In this document: piece by piece, positions 5,664 through 7,190 of the stretch
Layout of the letters: the number at the start of each line of letters is the position of its first letter
How positions within the stretch are numbered: position 1 is the first letter of the stretch
Assembly (NCBI GenBank): GCA_007122945.1
Contig: SKSP01000151.1
Coordinates: 1-7,190, forward strand
DNA from: Ilumatobacteraceae bacterium
Lineage (GTDB): Bacteria; Actinomycetota; Acidimicrobiia; Acidimicrobiales; Ilumatobacteraceae
Direction: 5' to 3'
DNA length: 7,190 nucleotides
Program-made: the position numbers and the translations under genes
The notes under the pieces: generated by a model
The model's database searches: none
What the model was told of the DNA's origin: nothing
Seen by the model: only the letters and a program-made list of their open reading frames with translations

Positions 5664-7190
5664 GTGGACGATCACCGCGTCGTCTTCTCGCCGTCGGGCC
5701 TGAGCGGCAGCGTCGAGCACGGAACGACCGTGCTCGAGGCGGCACGTCGTCTCGGCGTCGATCTCGACACCGTCTGCGGCGGCCGCGGCATCTGTGGACG
5801 TTGTCAGGTGACAGCGTCGCCGGGTGCCTTCGCGACGTGGGCGCTCGTGACGACCGCGGACGCGCTCGGGCCGCCCACCTCGCTCGAGACCGGGTACCGG
5901 GGTCGCCGGCCGCTCGCGGACGGCCGTCGGCTCGGGTGCGCAGCCACGGTGTGCGGTGACGTGGTGGTCGACGTCCCGGCCGCCAGCCAGGTGCATCGCC
6001 AGGTCGTCCGCAAGGACCTCGATCTCCCGCCGATGGTGGTCGATCCGTCGTTCACGCTCTGGTACGTCGAGGTCGGCGCCGCCGACCTCGGCGACGACGC
6101 CAGCACGGCCGACCTGCTAAGCGCAGCGGTCGCCGAGCAGCACGGCCGGACCGCCCCCCTGGTGCCGTTGCGGAGCCTCGTCGTGCTCCGACCCGCGCTC
6201 GACCGCGGCCACGGTGCCGTCACGGTCGTCGTCGACGAACGCGACCACGTGGTCGCGGTGTGGCCCGGCTTCGTGGACGAGGCGTACGGCGTCGCGGTCG
6301 ACATCGGCTCGACGACGATCGCCGGACACCTCTGCGACCTCACGACCGGTGAGGTGCTCGCGAGCGCGGGGCGCATGAACCCCCAGATCCGGTTCGGTGA
6401 GGATCTCATGAGCCGCGTCTCGTACGTGATGATGAACTCCGGCGGCGAGCGCGATCTCACCGAGGCCGTCCGAACGGCGGTCGACGGCCTGGTCGGGGAG
6501 CTGGTCGACCAGGCCCAGACCTTCCGCGAGTACATCCTCGAGGTGGTGCTGGTCGGGAACCCGATCATGCATCACCTCGTGCTGGGGCTCGACCCGACAC
6601 CGCTCGGGCAGGCACCGTTCACGCTCACCACCAATCGGGCGCTCATGACGCGGGCGACCGACCTCGACCTCACGCTGCCGTACGCACGCTGCTACGTGGG
6701 CCCGTGCATCGCCGGCCACGTCGGCGCCGACACCGCCGCGGCGGTGCTCGCCGAACGACCCCACGCGGGTGAGGCGATGCAGCTGCTGGTCGACATCGGG
6801 ACCAACGCCGAGATCGTGCTCGGGAACCGCTCCCGGGTCCACGCCGCGTCGAGCCCGACCGGCCCCGCGTTCGAGGGCGCCCAGATCAGCTGTGGGCAAC
6901 GCGCCACGGCCGGAGCGATCGAGGGTGTTCGCATCGACCGCGCGACGCTCGAACCGCGCCTGAAGGTGATCGGGGTCGACGTGTGGTCCGACGACCCGTC
7001 GTTCACCCCCGGGCTCGTCGGCACGGGCATCACCGGTGTGTGCGGGTCGGGGATCGTCGATGCCGTGGCCGAGATGTTCCTGGCCGGCATCGTCGACCGC
7101 AACGGGGTGATCGACGGCGGTCTCGCCGAACGCACGCCCCGGGTCGTGGCCGACGGCCGCACGTTCGCGTACGTGCTCTGGGACGACGGA
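5664..7190 (+). CDS. RACE-type reductive activator of corrinoid proteins ([2Fe-2S] + ASKHA), 3'-truncated by the window
   Basis: This protein restores the active Co(I) state when a corrinoid protein oxidises to Co(II), using ATP and an electron from its iron-sulfur cluster. The frame is open for 509 codons to the window edge. An N-terminal plant-type [2Fe-2S] ferredoxin domain has C38-x5-C44-x2-C47 and a fourth Cys at C92. A linker (about 115-205) follows, then the ASKHA ATPase-like fold with phosphate motif DIGSTT (213-218), the LVGNPIMHHLVLGL segment (296-309), DIGTNAE (377-383), SPTGPAFEGA and GTGITGVCGSG (453-463). This matches the RACo/RamA-like DUF4445 family, usually ~600-650 residues, so roughly 100-140 residues are probably missing. 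Where the family often has A-G-P-A-F-E-G, this protein reads T-G-P-A-F-E-G. The GTG start lies 10 nt after the upstream stop. Its ribosome site is weak (GGTCGGG, 5644-5650, rather far away), so coupling to the upstream gene is likely. The physiological reductase of its cluster is not visible. Confidence 0.93.
   Translation, partial: MDDHRVVFSPSGLSGSVEHGTTVLEAARRLGVDLDTVCGGRGICGRCQVTASPGAFATWALVTTADALGPPTSLETGYRGRRPLADGRRLGCAATVCGDVVVDVPAASQVHRQVVRKDLDLPPMVVDPSFTLWYVEVGAADLGDDASTADLLSAAVAEQHGRTAPLVPLRSLVVLRPALDRGHGAVTVVVDERDHVVAVWPGFVDEAYGVAVDIGSTTIAGHLCDLTTGEVLASAGRMNPQIRFGEDLMSRVSYVMMNSGGERDLTEAVRTAVDGLVGELVDQAQTFREYILEVVLVGNPIMHHLVLGLDPTPLGQAPFTLTTNRALMTRATDLDLTLPYARCYVGPCIAGHVGADTAAAVLAERPHAGEAMQLLVDIGTNAEIVLGNRSRVHAASSPTGPAFEGAQISCGQRATAGAIEGVRIDRATLEPRLKVIGVDVWSDDPSFTPGLVGTGITGVCGSGIVDAVAEMFLAGIVDRNGVIDGGLAERTPRVVADGRTFAYVLWDDG

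Noticed and set aside
5640..5670. Frameshift joining the methyltransferase and the RACE protein into one fusion
   Set aside because: Each protein is complete at this junction: the methyltransferase stops normally at 5653 and the ferredoxin domain begins properly from GTG 5664. No shared domain is split.

Overview
The window is a dense, high-GC stretch with GTG starts, strong G/C third-position bias and long antisense shadow frames. This suits an actinobacterium; a lineage such as Acidimicrobiia is only a guess. All genes lie on the + strand. I see no RNA genes, CRISPR arrays, insertion sequences or integrases.

Layout. Positions 2-58 hold the hydrophobic end of an unrelated membrane protein. 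A 168-bp regulatory gap follows, with a double palindromic operator (106-138), a candidate promoter and a structured leader. Next is fhs, formate-tetrahydrofolate ligase (227-1924), and then an IclR-family regulator (2064-2876). A second double operator of the same design (2884-2916) precedes a tight five-gene run that leaves the window. That run comprises a corrinoid (B12) carrier protein (2964-3701), a DUF1638 protein (3698-4375), a small protein of the misnamed 'virulence factor' family (4375-4749), an MtrH/MtgA-like methyltetrahydrofolate:corrinoid methyltransferase (4742-5653), and the first 509 residues of a RACE-type [2Fe-2S]/ASKHA reductive activator of corrinoid proteins (5664-7190+). 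Three of the four junctions in the run are overlaps and the fourth is a 10-nt gap, so it is very likely one operon.

How the genes fit together (inference from families). This looks like the folate half of a corrinoid-dependent demethylation pathway. A substrate-specific methyltransferase, not present here, would load a methyl group onto the corrinoid protein. The MtrH-like enzyme would pass it to tetrahydrofolate. RACE would rescue inactive Co(II) corrinoid. Oxidation of methyl-THF to formyl-THF would let Fhs release formate with ATP formation, or run in the opposite direction for C1 assimilation. DUF1638 and the small 'virulence factor' protein have no firm role, but their position inside the operon points to an accessory role in methyl transfer.

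The most notable signal is regulatory. Two sites 2.8 kb apart, one before fhs and one before the corrinoid operon, each hold two TTCCG-N5-CGGA(A/T) palindromes exactly 18 bp apart. They bracket fhs and the IclR gene. This predicts a small regulon coupling folate C1 metabolism to corrinoid methyl transfer, probably controlled by the IclR protein encoded between them.
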